From positions 13,764,001-13,828,000 of the forward strand of contig OZ316899.1 of NCBI GenBank assembly GCA_973895155.1: a stretch of 64,000 nt of DNA, given 5' to 3'. The notes below the pieces were generated by a model that was not told the DNA's origin, ran no database searches, and was given only the letters and a program-made list of their open reading frames with translations. Made by a program: the position numbers and the translations under genes. Shown here in pieces: positions 22,477 to 33,008 of the stretch (positions are counted from its first letter, which is position 1; each line of letters begins with the position of its first letter). This stretch comes from Marsupella aquatica (lineage: Eukaryota > Marchantiophyta).

Positions 22477-23961
22477 TTAGCCGTTTCATCCAATTGGTCT
22501 ACATCCTTTACTTCCTCCGGAATTGCAGCTAAAAAGGTGGATTCTATTGTAAAGCAGTCCTCGACCTCTTCGTCTTCTTCTTCCAAGTCACCTTCCATTG
22601 GTTCTTGCCATAATCCGCTGGGGGGTACCTCTGGTCCAAAGACACTTTCTTCGGTTAGGTCAGTGAGGCATTCTAACCAACGTACTTCATCGGCTGACTC
22701 CAATCCACTGTTGTACCCATCTACTTCCCTTATGCTTTTCCTATGGTCATCCTTAGTGTCCCAGGATACCGTGATAGAGGGGGTCCCAAAAGTGAACTGC
22801 TTTTTACCCCAATCTTCTATTACCTCGGCTAGGTACAGCCATGGCCTACCAATCAATAGTCGGAATGACGTAGGATTTACCGGCTTCATTACTACATAGT
22901 TAATGCTAAAGAAGATACCTCCTATCTCTGTCTTGATGCCGGTTAACACTCCCGTGGGAATGACCTGATATCCATTGGCCATGTTCAACACTCTTCTAGT
23001 CATCTCCGGTGTTAGACCCCACCCTTTTGCTGTTGAATCAATCATAATACATACCCCTGATCCTCCATCGATTGGTACCCGTAGTAATAATTCTCCTTGA
23101 ATCATTAATGGTAATGCTGGGGCTCCTTGATCTTCTTCTATCATTAGTACGTCGGATCTGGTTGCTACCTTGGGTAATCTCGGCTTGCCGAGAATAGCCT
23201 TCCTTAATTGCTTCCGGAAGTACGGGCTATTTTTCAATAGTTGACCTACTATTGCCGAGACTCTAGATTCTAGTACATCTTTAGCCAGGTCATAGGGAAC
23301 AATCGGCTTCTCCTCTGGTGGTGTCTCCGTCTTGGATTCGGCCAGTTTTGCCACGCTAGTCTCCACAGCTGTTGGGTCTTCCGAAGCAAACAATGCTTTT
23401 GCTCGTTTTACATCCTTGGCAATGGCTTCGGTATTCTCCAAGGTTTCTAATTCTCTTAGTTGTTCCTTAACACTAGCCGTAACAGAGGGGTAGAACAACT
23501 TAGGATGATCTCGATTGAAGTCGCTATCTTGTGAAGGATTGGGTTCACTGGTGGGCTCATGGCTTACCTGTATTGCCGGAGCCCTCCCTTCTCCTTCCGT
23601 TGATGTTGACGAAGAGTCGATCTTTTCCTCCGTAACCTTCCCTTTATTTTTGGCCAGCCCATCCCACCTTTCCTTCCTTCTGGTAGATCGAGTAGAGACC
23701 CGGTAGCAATCATGATCTAAATCCTCCTCTGAGAAGGTTGATAGGGCTTCGGCCTCATCATCAGATGGTACAAACTCTGCCTCGGCATCCTCTTGCCATC
23801 CTAGTTCGATGTGGTTGATTTGAACTCCTCCGGGGGTAGTACCTGGCGGTAAGATCTTGACCGGCAAAAGTTTATGATTTGCGGCCAGGCCTGCCAACCA
23901 AGTAGGACATTGCCCTAGCATATGACCTTCCTGTCGGCATCCCATACATAGCTGAGCTGGT
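22383..23961 (-). CDS. Gypsy third zinc knuckle, linker and aspartic protease
   Basis: The frame follows TGA 23,964-23,966 in the same phase as gag: QPAQL, then knuckle CMGCRQEGHMLGQC (C-x2-C-x4-H-x4-C). A long acidic linker follows. The protease core has RVPIDGGSGVCIMI (DGG in place of the usual DTG/DSG) and the partner motif RLLIGRPWLYL. The protease would cut the polyprotein. It ends at TAA in the overlap with RT. The DGG variant may weaken catalysis or reflect a lineage-specific form. Confidence 0.85.
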
Positions 23962-23963
23962 TG

Positions 23964-24338
23964 TCAATCACCTTGTTTGCGTGCATTCGGGCATTCTCTA
24001 GCAAAATGGCCAGGTTGACCACAATTATAGCATGCCGCAAATCTTTGCACATTCGGCCTAGGAGGTACTGACGGGTTCTGAATAATCCGAGGATACATCT
24101 CTCCTGTGTTGTTCCTTAACCCTGACCATAGAGATGCAGGTCTGTTGGATAGGTCTCGTGCTCCAATCTCACTGATGCCGAAAACACTATCAGCGGCATC
24201 TCCTAAAAAGTACTCTACTTCTCCCTGACATGGTTTGATCTCGGCCACATGCCGAACATGATTAGTATTAAGCTTAGGACACGCATCTTTATGGTGTCCG
24301 GTTTTATAACATAAGGCACACCATACAGAGCTATCCTC
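23964..24338 (-). CDS. Gypsy gag zinc knuckles 1 and 2 (between two stops)
   Basis: The phase is the same as gag, following TAG 24,339-24,341. It contains CALCYKTGHHKDAC and CYNCGQPGHFAREC, both C-x2-C-x4-H-x4-C nucleic-acid binding knuckles, and ends at TGA 23,964. With the knuckle in the next frame the element has three, where one or two are usual. The flanking stops fit CAG to TAG and CGA to TGA changes, so gag to protease was probably one frame. Confidence 0.85.
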   Translation of the reverse strand, partial: EDSSVWCALCYKTGHHKDACPKLNTNHVRHVAEIKPCQGEVEYFLGDAADSVFGISEIGARDLSNRPASLWSGLRNNTGEMYPRIIQNPSVPPRPNVQRFAACYNCGQPGHFARECPNARKQGD

Positions 24339-25376
24339 CTATACTACCTTCTTCTTCGGTTTTACCTCTGCAATGATAGCCTTAAGTTGCTCGGTAAGGG
24401 CTACGATGTTATCTGGTGGCTTAGCCTCCAGCTTGACTTTCGTCTTCCCTCTCCTTCTGCCCTTCCTTTTGGTAGTTTTTTCTTCTTCAAAACTAGAAGA
24501 TGACTCACTCTTGCTACTCCCACTATCCGAGCTTGACTTATCACTTCTAGACTTCTTAGAATGTTTCTTCTTCTTATCTTTTTTCTTATGGGGTGATCCC
24601 TCTTCTGATGAGGAACTCTCAGACTTAAGCTGTTTCTTCCGGCTTGTGATATCTGCATTAATGTATAATTGAATATCCTTAATTGCTTCGGCTAAAGTCT
24701 CCGGGTTCTCCTTCCTAATTGCAAAACTCATCTTCTGTGGCAAAGCATTCACCAACCATTGAAGTTGCATACCTTCAGATGCATTGGTCTTTGTACGTCT
24801 TACCAGTTTCTGAAAGCGTTGCAAGAACTTCCTGAAGGATTTGTTCTCCTTGAACCGAAGTCGTCCCAACTTCAGCACTGCTAGTTCTGAAGTTCCAATT
24901 GGTCGAAACTCCTTAACAAAGAGTGTTTTGAAGATATCCCAGATGGCTTGATCTTCCACATCTAATGCTCTGTACCAAGGCCTAGCCTCACCCTTGAACA
25001 GGCCGGGAAGAATCTGCATCTTGATGGCCGATTCTCCATTTGCTGCAGCGGTTCCCTCGAAATCATCCAACCATTCATCCGGATCCTCATCTCCTCTCCC
25101 ATGAAATGCCTTGTAATGTATGCACGACCGCTGGCTCAATCTGGTCCCTGGCCTCTCGTCTGGCCGTGCCTCTAGTTCCCCCATGTCGGTTGGAGACTCA
25201 CTTCTCCTTACCGACTCTTCTTCTGGTATGTCTTCTTCGACGCCACTTCCAGTTTCGGAGCTACCAGCTCTTTCTGCCCCTCTCAGTCGCTGTGTATCAT
25301 GCCACCCGGCGAGCTGCTGCAGTCGAGCTCTCTCCCGTTGAATCACTCTTTCTTCCCTCGGCGTAAGGTCAGTCAT
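24339..25376 (-). CDS. Gypsy gag (capsid part)
   Basis: ATG at 25,376 (MTDLTPREERVIQRERARLQ). The retrotransposon gag domain lies at about residues 85-245: FHGRGDEDPDEWLDDFEGTA, GLFKGEARPWYRAL, IWDIFKTLFVKEFRPIG, SFRKFLQRFQKLVRRT and LQWLVNALPQKMSFAI. A Ser/Lys-rich tail (SSSSEEGS, KKKDKKKKHSKKSRSDKSSS) precedes the TAG. The gene starts 70 nt inside the LTR edge. It forms the particle shell and packages RNA. Confidence 0.93.
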   Translation of the reverse strand: MTDLTPREERVIQRERARLQQLAGWHDTQRLRGAERAGSSETGSGVEEDIPEEESVRRSESPTDMGELEARPDERPGTRLSQRSCIHYKAFHGRGDEDPDEWLDDFEGTAAANGESAIKMQILPGLFKGEARPWYRALDVEDQAIWDIFKTLFVKEFRPIGTSELAVLKLGRLRFKENKSFRKFLQRFQKLVRRTKTNASEGMQLQWLVNALPQKMSFAIRKENPETLAEAIKDIQLYINADITSRKKQLKSESSSSEEGSPHKKKDKKKKHSKKSRSDKSSSDSGSSKSESSSSFEEEKTTKRKGRRRGKTKVKLEAKPPDNIVALTEQLKAIIAEVKPKKKVV

Positions 25377-25422
25377 TACCTACGCTTCCGTTCTAACTTC
25401 ATATCTCACGGCTTAAGAAATG

Positions 25423-25441
25423 CCCCCTCCATCTGGTGCCA
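25423..25441 (-). other. Primer binding site of the gypsy element (tRNA not identified)
   Basis: Just after the 5' LTR the minus strand reads TTTT then TGGCACCAGATGGAGGGGG. The TGG start after a short T run fits a tRNA 3' CCA end. I cannot say from memory which tRNA matches. Confidence 0.6.
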
Positions 25442-26361
25442 AAAATGTGGTGCGTCCCATGGCTCCCTAAACCCAAGAAACCCCCCAACTCAAGCCGATT
25501 CCCGCAGGTTTCGCGCTTGGCGAGGCTGTTTCCGCGGCTTAGCGGCATGGGACGCTGCTAACCTTCTACTACTACTATTAACATTTTACACAGTCACATA
25601 TACTGGACAGATCCTTCATCGGGTCATGAGATACGTAGCCGGCCTAATCTAGGCCTTCCCCTGTCTTCCCCTCCGTCTTGTTAGGTATGTTTGGAATCCG
25701 CCGTCGGAATGATCCCCAATAGGCTTGGTTAAGCCGCTAAGACATCTCTCAGCTCGACACATCCAACTCTCACTCCCCTGCTTACTTTCCTTCCTTTTGG
25801 TTGATGTGGGCACTCTTCACACAAGTTAATGCGACACACAAATAGCAAAATGACTCATTCTGACTGAGTCATACTATGCACTTGCCATACAAACAGTACA
25901 TCTCATACACAAGCTCTGCGAACTAAGCCGTGAGGCCAACTCTATTCAGCTCTTAGGCATGAAGAAACATGAATATACACAAGGGTCACTGTATGACTAA
26001 CCGAGAGCTTCTCGTACTACTTGATCCCAGCCCGGCTGGTGCAAACTAAAAACTTGCTAAAGAAGAGGCCCTGAGCTCCCCGCTGCCCAGGTACTTATCC
26101 TGGTAGTGGATCCGCCATTCTTTGCATCGTAAGCCTAATCTACTTAACAGTAATCTACTTGCCCGAATCTACCTATGTACAGCAAGGCAGGAGCACAAGT
26201 GTTGCTCCTACCAGTGGGACCACAATCCCACTAAGCTAAGTGTCAGGGCCGCTCCTGGTCCTGATCCTAATCTTAAACTTGGAGATCAGCGCCCGCCCTG
26301 CCCACTCACGCCTCCTCCCTCCACGTCCGCCCTCCCTAAAAGGAACGGCGCCCTTGCACCG

Positions 26362-29300
26362 TCACGACATCGGTGGTGGATCCTTAATGGACGCCCCCAA
26401 CGCTTCCTCCTCAGCCACTGCCGTAGGTTCATTTTCTGACAGATTACCTGCCCTTGACTGAGTCAACTCTCCATCGGCCTGACTGGGTCCACCATCGGCG
26501 TCGGCATCGGCTCGGGAATCGGTTACGGCCTCAGCCTCGGCTACGGTCTCCCCGGCCTGCTCAAGAGGCGGATCTGGAATACCGGCCTCATTACTGAGTA
26601 GTTTGGCTTGGGCCGCACCACCGCCACCTGTGATGATAGCGGGATCTATTGCCGTATTCATGCCGGAGGATGGTGCTGGTTCTACCTCCTTGGTCACCAC
26701 GGCTTGTGGAGTCGGATTACTCCTTGACCCTGAAGGTTTCCGCTTTTTCTTCTTTTCTGGTTCGGCAGCTGGTCCCTTCCCCTTCCCACTTACTTCCGGC
26801 ACTGGTGCAGGTGGCGCGGCTTTTTCTTCGGCCAGTACCACTCCTGGTAACTTGGTTGCCCCAATTGGAGTTGGGCCTGATGAAGACAAGCACTTAAATA
26901 CTGCGGCTTGTTTCTTCAGCCGCTCCGTTTGGTTGTCGGCCCGCCGCTGGAGGTTCTCCATCTTCCTCGTGATTTCCTCCAACTCCTCCTGGGTCTCATC
27001 CAGGTCCTTGCGTGCCTCCTCTAGTTCCTTCTGGGCTTCCTCCCGTTCTTGTTTCAAGGTAGTCCTCTCCTCCCGGGTTGCTCTTAGCTCCTTGTCGAGC
27101 TCTGCAATGATGACAGACTCCATCTGGTTCATCTTGGCGTAAGTCTGTTTGAGCATCTCGTCCTTCTCCCTTAGGTCGGCCTTGAAGCTGGCCGTCAGGG
27201 ACGCAAGCTCCTACTGCAGCGCCATAATCCCTTGATAGGATTTCCCTAACTCGGCCTCCTTCTACTCAAGGGCTCCACGGATTTTCTCGAGCTCCCCCTT
27301 CAATGCCCATTCCTTTCTTTGGGTCTATGCCATGGCCCGGATGTTGGCTGTTATGTGGGCCTCCTCTGTATTCTTCAGCTCTTGCTTCCACTTCTCCCTC
27401 TCTTTGATCGTGTCGGCCAACTCTCCCTGCGTCTGAGTCAGTTTTTCCTTGATATTCTGATTATCAGCCTGCGCGGTGTCCAACTGCCCCTGCATGATGT
27501 TCAGCTCATGCCGTTTAATCCGCAGTTCATCTTGGGCTTTCTTGGCCGCCCTTAGATCTTCAATCTCGGCTTCCATCCTCCTAAGCCGCCGAATGACCTC
27601 GTCCTTCTTGCTTCTCTCTAAAGCCACCGCTTCTTCTAATTGGTGCTTCTCCAACTGCTCCCTATGGAAAAAGGGTCCTACCTCCAACTCCTCTCCAAAG
27701 ATGCCGAGCGCAAGTTCCCCACACATCTCACCATACTCCATGGCTCTATTCTTAGCGTAGGTGGAGTAAGTAGAAGTGATCGGCATCGCCCATCGCGGCC
27801 TCTGCTCCCAAGCCGTCCTGCGGATCTCTTCAATCGTGGCTAGAGGTTTTCTTCCTTTTTCGGCTAGCCGCCTGATGTCCTCCGGCCAATCTCCTCCTGG
27901 TAAATCCTTTTCCCTAGCCAGGGCTGCCTCCTCTTCCTGCCTGATTCGCTCTTGAAATTCCTGCACCATCTGTTTTATGCCGTCAAAGCTCGGGGGAGCA
28001 ACATCTGGTGGGGGAGACTCAGGGCTACTCTGCTGGTTGGGGTCCCCTCGCACTACCCTTGGAAGTGTGGGGACAAACCGGCCACAGGTCCTTACTCCTG
28101 GAACGTGATGGTCCGACCCATAGCCGGAATTATCATGGCTGCAGTCCTCCACTGCCTCCTCTACTTCTTGGACGTCCGGCTTCTCCCTCTCCTCTTCGTC
28201 GGTAGGAGCTTCAGGCAATTCTGCCTCAGATTCAGAGCTTGAGATTCCCACATACATTCGAACACCTGGCTTGGATTCCGGCCTGATTCTCTCCTTGTCT
28301 CCAGCAAAGGGGTTTTCTCTTGTGAGCCGGTGTAGGCCTACCTATGTAGTAGTGTCCTGCATTGTTGCCGTTGCCGTTGTTGTTGCCGATGCCGATTTCT
28401 TTTCTTTCTCCAGTAGTTTCAGCAGACTCTGCATGCCTGGTTGCTGCATCGGCAAGTCCTCCTTCCTGGGCCTAAACACCTGCTCGATCGTAGGGCTAAC
28501 AGGTGGTTGAGGCTTCTCAGCCAACGGCCTCGGCGTTGGAGCTTCCTCGGGTGCCCTTACCTACAGGGGAAGTACTGGGGCAAAAGTCTGACCTCTGGCA
28601 TACCGGCACAACAGCGGCATGTGATAGCCAAGCCACGATACGCTCCCCATGCCGATTACCTGCTGCTCCTCCTTTAAGATCTTCTTCAATTGGTTGAGGA
28701 GGTACCCGTTGTAGTCCCGGCTTGGGTCTGGCCTTTCTGCCAGATAGACCTGTGCTTTGCCGATCTCTGCCCTCGGCAAGTTACAATGCATGGTCACCCG
28801 CAAGAAGTCGATCATCTCTCGTATGTGCGGGTTGGTGTAGGTGTTCCGGAAGAAGCCATTCTTCGTTGATGGCCCGGGGAACGACCGGAACTCCTTGTCA
28901 GGCAAGGTCTTCCTGGTATCAACTTTGGTCTTATTGCCTATCGGCAAGCCAAACACTTCGGCAATTACCTTGGGAGTAAGATAGAAATCCTTCCCATATA
29001 TCCTCGTGCAATTGGTCTCGGGTTCCCATGACCCCACAAATTCTAATAGGTCTGACTCTGGTACCTCCGGCTTCAGCCATGGTAATCTTACAAAGGCCTC
29101 TAAGCCGGATCCGGCCATGAAGCCTTGGTACTTCTTGGTCTGCATGGCCGTAAAGCATGCATCCTCCTCCCGTGCAAAATGTAGTTGCACCTCCACCGGT
29201 AGGGTTGCCGCCCAGCCCTTCCAGGTGTCATCCCTGGTTGGAATGGCCTTGATGGGATCGACCTCCTCCTCTTCGGCTTCTCCCTGCCTCCTGCTCTGCT

Positions 29301-29996
29301 GCTCGGCTGGCTTCTTTGGTGCGCCGACCTCGTTCTTTTTGCCGGGGTGGCTTCATCGTTGACGGCTCCCTTCCTCTTCATCTCTGCTGCCGTGGAGGTT
29401 TCTCCTAGCACCGTTGCCTGGGTCCACCTTTCCGTGCTACCCTTTAATTCCCAGTGTATGTCGTTGCAGTTCTTGATGGCCTCTCGGATGCCGACAACGC
29501 TATCTTTGCAAAACAGAAGATCGTCGAGTTGATTGGAAGTAGGCGTCCATAGGAACTCGTCCTTGATGAGTTCGCCTCCTAAGAAAGCTGTCTTTTGCAG
29601 CTCCCATAATCGAGCGAGCTCCTGCCGTTCTCGAGCTGCCCTTTCTGATTCCTCGTCCTCGTAAGTCTTGATGTACTCAGTTGCCCGTTCGAACAGGCAT
29701 CCCCAGAAATGTGCCGCTTGATTGACGTTGCTCATACCCTCCTTAGGTCGATCGTCGGTATCTACTCTCTCCCCAAGTGCTTGCCTAAGCAGCTGATAGT
29801 AGTTGGCCTCCCGTAGTCGTCTGCCTAGTTTGTGCTCGCAAATGAGCCACCATCTCCTGCGAGCGCTCCCTACCCCTCTCCTCTGCCGGTCCTTCTTCCC
29901 GTTGATCCTTCCTAGCCGCCGACGCTTAATGCGCCCTAACCCTAATCGAGTTTTCACCCTCAGCGTCCTTACCTCCGGCCTCGGCCCGGGTTCCAT
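26362..29996 (-). pseudogene. LTR-encoded protein, 5' LTR copy (several breaks)
   Basis: This is the same protein as 15,471-19,106 but more broken. A 1-nt loss near 29,322 (GGTGCGCCG for GGTGCCGCCG) shifts the frame. TAG stops occur at 28,561-28,563 (LPL-stop, where the other LTR has Gln), at the shared site near 28,342, at 27,325-27,327 (with a second change beside it), at 27,262-27,264 (Gln in the other LTR) and at 27,211-27,213 (Gln in the other LTR). The site that is TAG in the left LTR is CAG here. The long coiled coil and acidic tail (26,362-27,156) remain open. Confidence 0.75.
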
Positions 29997-30010
29997 GGTT
30001 GCCCCTAATT

Positions 30011-30017
30011 GTTTATA
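30011..30017 (-). promoter_or_regulatory. TATA-like box of the gypsy LTR
   Basis: TATAAAC lies 95-101 bp inside the LTR and starts 21 nt before the ATG of the LTR frame. The same box and spacing occur at 19,121-19,130 and in family-B LTR near 4,812. If used, transcription would start close to or just inside the frame. Confidence 0.4.
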
Positions 30018-30111
30018 TTTTCCTTGTTTTGTCCCTATACTAAGGTGTTCCTAGGGTGCCTTCCTGCTTTACCCACTTAACTGGCCGAGTGATTCCTGTC
30101 TAGGCATCACA

Positions 30112-30116
30112 CTACC
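30112..30116. other. Target-site duplication, right (CTACC)
   Basis: Matches 14,554-14,558 exactly; copia protease sequence follows at once. Confidence 0.93.
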
Positions 30117-30420
30117 TTCCATCACCACTAGCGGACCATGTGTGACCCTCAAAACTCCATTGGTTGTACTCCATTGACAACCAAATGTGTCCAATGCTCC
30201 CAAAGAGATCAAATTCTGCTTCAAATCTGGAATGTGACAAACGTTTGTCAACGTACGCACAACTCCATCAAACATTTGAATACGCACTGTACCTATGCCA
30301 ATGACTTGACATGGTTGATCATTCCCCATCAAGACGTTCCCTGATTTTGGCTCATAGGTGCAAAAGACCTCCCTGTCATGGTACATATGAAAGGAACATG
30401 CAGAATCTAAAATCCACTCC
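30117..30420 (-). pseudogene. Ty1/copia protease (5' side of the split element)
   Basis: The minus-strand frame reads EWILDSACSFHMYHDREVF, with the catalytic Asp-Ser-Ala, then GIGTVRIQMFDGVVRTL, NVCHIPDLKQNLISLGAL and VVMEGS up to the gypsy insertion. It is the upstream partner of 11,923-14,553 and is joined to gag by a 1-nt phase change near 30,420 in a G run. Confidence 0.92.
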
Positions 30421-31000
30421 GGCCCCCACCCTGGAAAACGGTATATAAGGCAAAACCAGCATCATCATCAGAAGTAACAAAACTCGCCTGACTTTGAATG
30501 CTACCACCACTCATGCAATTCCTCTTAACGTGGCCCTTTTGACCACATTTCCAGCACTCAACACCCTTTGAGTCACGTGACTTTGATCTAGCCTTGGTTT
30601 TACTAGAGGAGCCTATAAAACGCTCTTGTGACCTGCCCCTGGTAATTGCTAGTACTGATCCAGATGAAGAAGAAGAACCGCTGTGTATCTTCTTTTGCAT
30701 TTTGTTTGACAGCAGAGTGTTCAGTGTCTCATCATAGGTCAATGTTGTCTTGCCATACAAGATTGTCTGGACCACGTGTTTAGGGTTTAGGGTTTAGGGT
30801 TTAGTTCTCATATGAGCATGGCAAGGAAGTAAGCAAATGAAGTGCCTTCTTCTCATCCTCCACCTTCTCATTGAGACTCGCCAACTCTGCAATGATTATA
30901 TTAAAACCATCAATATGTACGTGCATAGTTTTACCTTCAACCATCTTGAGGTTCATCAACTTCAAGCATGTAGTTTGTGCATTCAGGAGAGTAGACACGG
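30407..31000 (-). pseudogene. Ty1/copia gag, 5'-truncated and split by telomere repeats
   Basis: From upstream: TTCLKLMNLKMVEGKTMHVH, FNIIIAELASLNEKVEDEKK and LHLLTSLPCSYEN, then an insert of telomere repeats (30,779-30,804), then VVQTILYGKTTLTYDETLNT, a Ser-rich part and the zinc knuckle CWKCGQKGHVKRNC. Copia-like sequence fades near 31,000, so the N-terminus and the 5' LTR are missing. The gag would coat the element RNA; this copy is dead. Confidence 0.9.
30779..30804 (+). repeat. Interstitial telomere repeat, 3.7 x TTTAGGG
   Basis: Three perfect TTTAGGG units and a partial TTTAG lie inside the copia gag frame. Removing about 25 nt restores the gag reading (SYEN then HVVQTILYGK), so the array looks inserted into the finished element. 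Confidence 0.95.
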
Positions 31001-32405
31001 TACATGGTACATGACAGAGGATTTCAACGCTTGGTGTGGCAGAGTGCCGTGTCTGCAGGGTGTCTAGAAGGGGCATAGTGACTGCAGGTAATGCCTTGCT
31101 TGTGAGGGTCATGGACCATGCCCTCACATTCAATCGACGACCTGGACGCTTCCGGTACTCAACTGAATAGTGACACGCTGGTACTTGCAGTGAACCACAC
31201 ACTTCATCGACAGGTCAAGTTCACTGCTTGACCACCACATGCAGTACTTGTCTTCAAAGTACTGCACCCATTGGCGACATTTCAGCTTGGGAGAAATTTG
31301 GGCATTCTGGAATGGAGGAAGTTGATTCCCATTGTGGCTGATTGATAGCAATGACTTTGTCACTGATAATTTCTTCTTGGGGTAGGAATTACTAGCCAGC
31401 ATCAGGAGACATGGCCATCGACACAGGTGCTGGTCATGAAGTGGGATGACTTCTTTGCATTCGCAGATTAATTTTTGCTGCAATCCAGCTTTTCCAAAGT
31501 AGTGTTTCTTGCAGCTTTGTTGTAGAAATGGGCATTTTGCATTCCATGGAATAGATAAGAGCTAGCACTTCAACTTACAACTCTGTGGGGTAACCCCTAA
31601 ACCTCAATTCCCATTGTGGCGATCTTTGAGCATTCTAAATTACGGAATTCTAAACTTGCAGTGGCCAGCCATTTGTAACTCTACCGAATTATTTCTGAAA
31701 CTTCTGAATTGTTTTTTTTTTGTGAATGGGGTTTAGGGTTTACTGGGGTTTGAGTACACCTGGGGGTCGTGGTTTTGTGTGAATGTTAGTCCGGCTTTGT
31801 TCAGATGATTGCCTTAGTAAATGTTTTATGGCCAGGAGGTTTTGTTGTTGTGCATTGACGGAAATGCCAAAACATGAGATTTTTTCCCGAATGCCTTGGG
31901 TTGCCTTGAACCTTATTGGGCCATGATTAACATTCAATGGGGCAGTGTGGGGAACACACTCAGAATTTGAGGAGGACACGAAGCACAGTGCAAACTGTTA
32001 CTCAAAATTTGCTTCAAAACAGACATTTACAGGTTCGTGTGGGATCAGCATCTCCATGGAATGCAGAGTGATCACAGCAGAAGTGTCTACTATTGCTACT
32101 TGTAAGGAGGCTATCTATCCTATTGCAGATAGGCAGGACCTTCATATACGTAAGCGATTCCTCAGGTGTCCTGTTTGGACGGATCAGTTCAGTCAGTAGT
32201 GTTGTTGACTATTGAGCTCTCAGCAATGTCAATTGGGTCTCCAGATCAATTCTGGCCCTCTTTTCCTTGTCCCTTTTCCGTATCCTATCCCTCACCCTGT
32301 TGTCCTTTGTCAATGCTTCGTGCGCGTCCCTTCTGTCAGCTAGTTCATTCGCTTTCCATCTATCGTGAGTTTAAATCATCTGCTGCCAGAATACGTTCTT
32401 CTCAG
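31001..32405. other. No assigned gene
   Basis: Beyond the copia homology, the minus-strand frame at 31,130-31,483 (WVQYFEDKYCMWWSSSEL) looks somewhat protein-like but I do not recognise it. A partial GTTTAGGGTTTA word occurs near 31,731. Nothing else can be supported. Confidence 0.35.
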
Positions 32406-33008
32406 CTAACTTCTCCAAGGTAGGGATACCAGCCGTTTGAATGCGTGTGTCTGCAAGTACCTGGTATGGTTGGCCCGGTGAATATTCATGTGAAGGTTCT
32501 CCTCCATCCGATAGATATGTAACTTGACCACCAACGGGGAAGCCAAAGGTAGGTGCACAGGCACGGCTTGTCCATTCTGCTTTTGGCCGGCCTCCAAAGC
32601 CACGATTGTGTTGCCTTCTTCTCGATATGAGCCTTCTGCTGGAATGGCTGGTATATGCGTCGGATGACAAACCTGCTGCCGCTCCGCTGTTCTCTTGTGA
32701 TAACTACCTTTGCCCTCGCCCACTGGTACAACTCAAACAGGTGCGTGATGAAAGTGGTGTCTTGCCGAGAGCGATCAAGTCCCTCACCAAACTGCCAAAC
32801 ACTTATCTCCATCTAAAAACAACCAACCGATGAACCGCTTGGAAGTGTACTTGTTGTTGACACGGACGGAGACAACTGTCTCGCAAAACAGCTGAGCCAC
32901 GTAAACGATATGGTCACACAGGACACTCTCCGTGGTAGCTCGGTGAAGGTTAAAGGAGTCGTTGGAATGCGCAATGTACCTGGCTTGCTCGGCCAAGTGG
33001 AGCCCCAA
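32406..33008 (-). pseudogene. Unknown protein-like fragment with two phase changes
   Basis: Three overlapping minus-strand frames read like one protein. 33,008-32,784 has HRATTESVLCDHIVYVAQLF and RFIGWLFLDGDKCLAVW; then 32,812-32,630 has WQFGEGLDRSRQDTTFITHL and FELYQWARAKVVITREQRSG; then 32,640-32,406 has EGNTIVALEAGQKQ and VVKLHIYRMEENLHMNIHRA. The phase changes suggest frameshifts or lost introns. I do not recognise the family. Upstream lies an ATT run at 33,016-33,031. Confidence 0.35.

Larger units (their letters stand above)
14559..30111 (-). mobile_element. Full-length Ty3/gypsy element with 4.66-kb coding LTRs
   Basis: A 15,553-bp element is bounded by TG...CA LTRs (14,559-19,221 and 25,446-30,111) and a perfect CTACC duplication. 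On the minus strand the order is 5' LTR, primer site, gag, zinc knuckles, protease, RT-RNase H, integrase, purine tract, 3' LTR. RT wording (FMDGYSGYNQI, MPFGLCNAPA, FIDDFAVFG) and the absence of a chromodomain suggest the non-chromovirus Tat/Athila side of gypsy. The LTRs differ by roughly 1% by eye, plus indels, so the insertion is not brand new. Each LTR encodes a long protein in the sense direction, which is unusual. All main frames carry at least one stop, so this copy is unlikely to move by itself. Confidence 0.95.
25446..30111 (-). repeat. 5' LTR of the gypsy element (right)
   Basis: 4,666 bp, same ends as the left LTR. It differs from it by roughly 1% by eye, including a 3-nt difference near 25,590 (ACAGTCACATA) and a 1-nt loss near 29,322. 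It carries the element's promoter region. The stretch 25,446-26,361 has no gene; the quasi-palindrome lies at 25,695. Confidence 0.96.

Noticed and set aside
25423-25441. Naming the primer tRNA of the gypsy element
   Set aside because: The sequence after the LTR is primer-site-like, but I cannot match it with certainty to a particular tRNA 3' end without a search.
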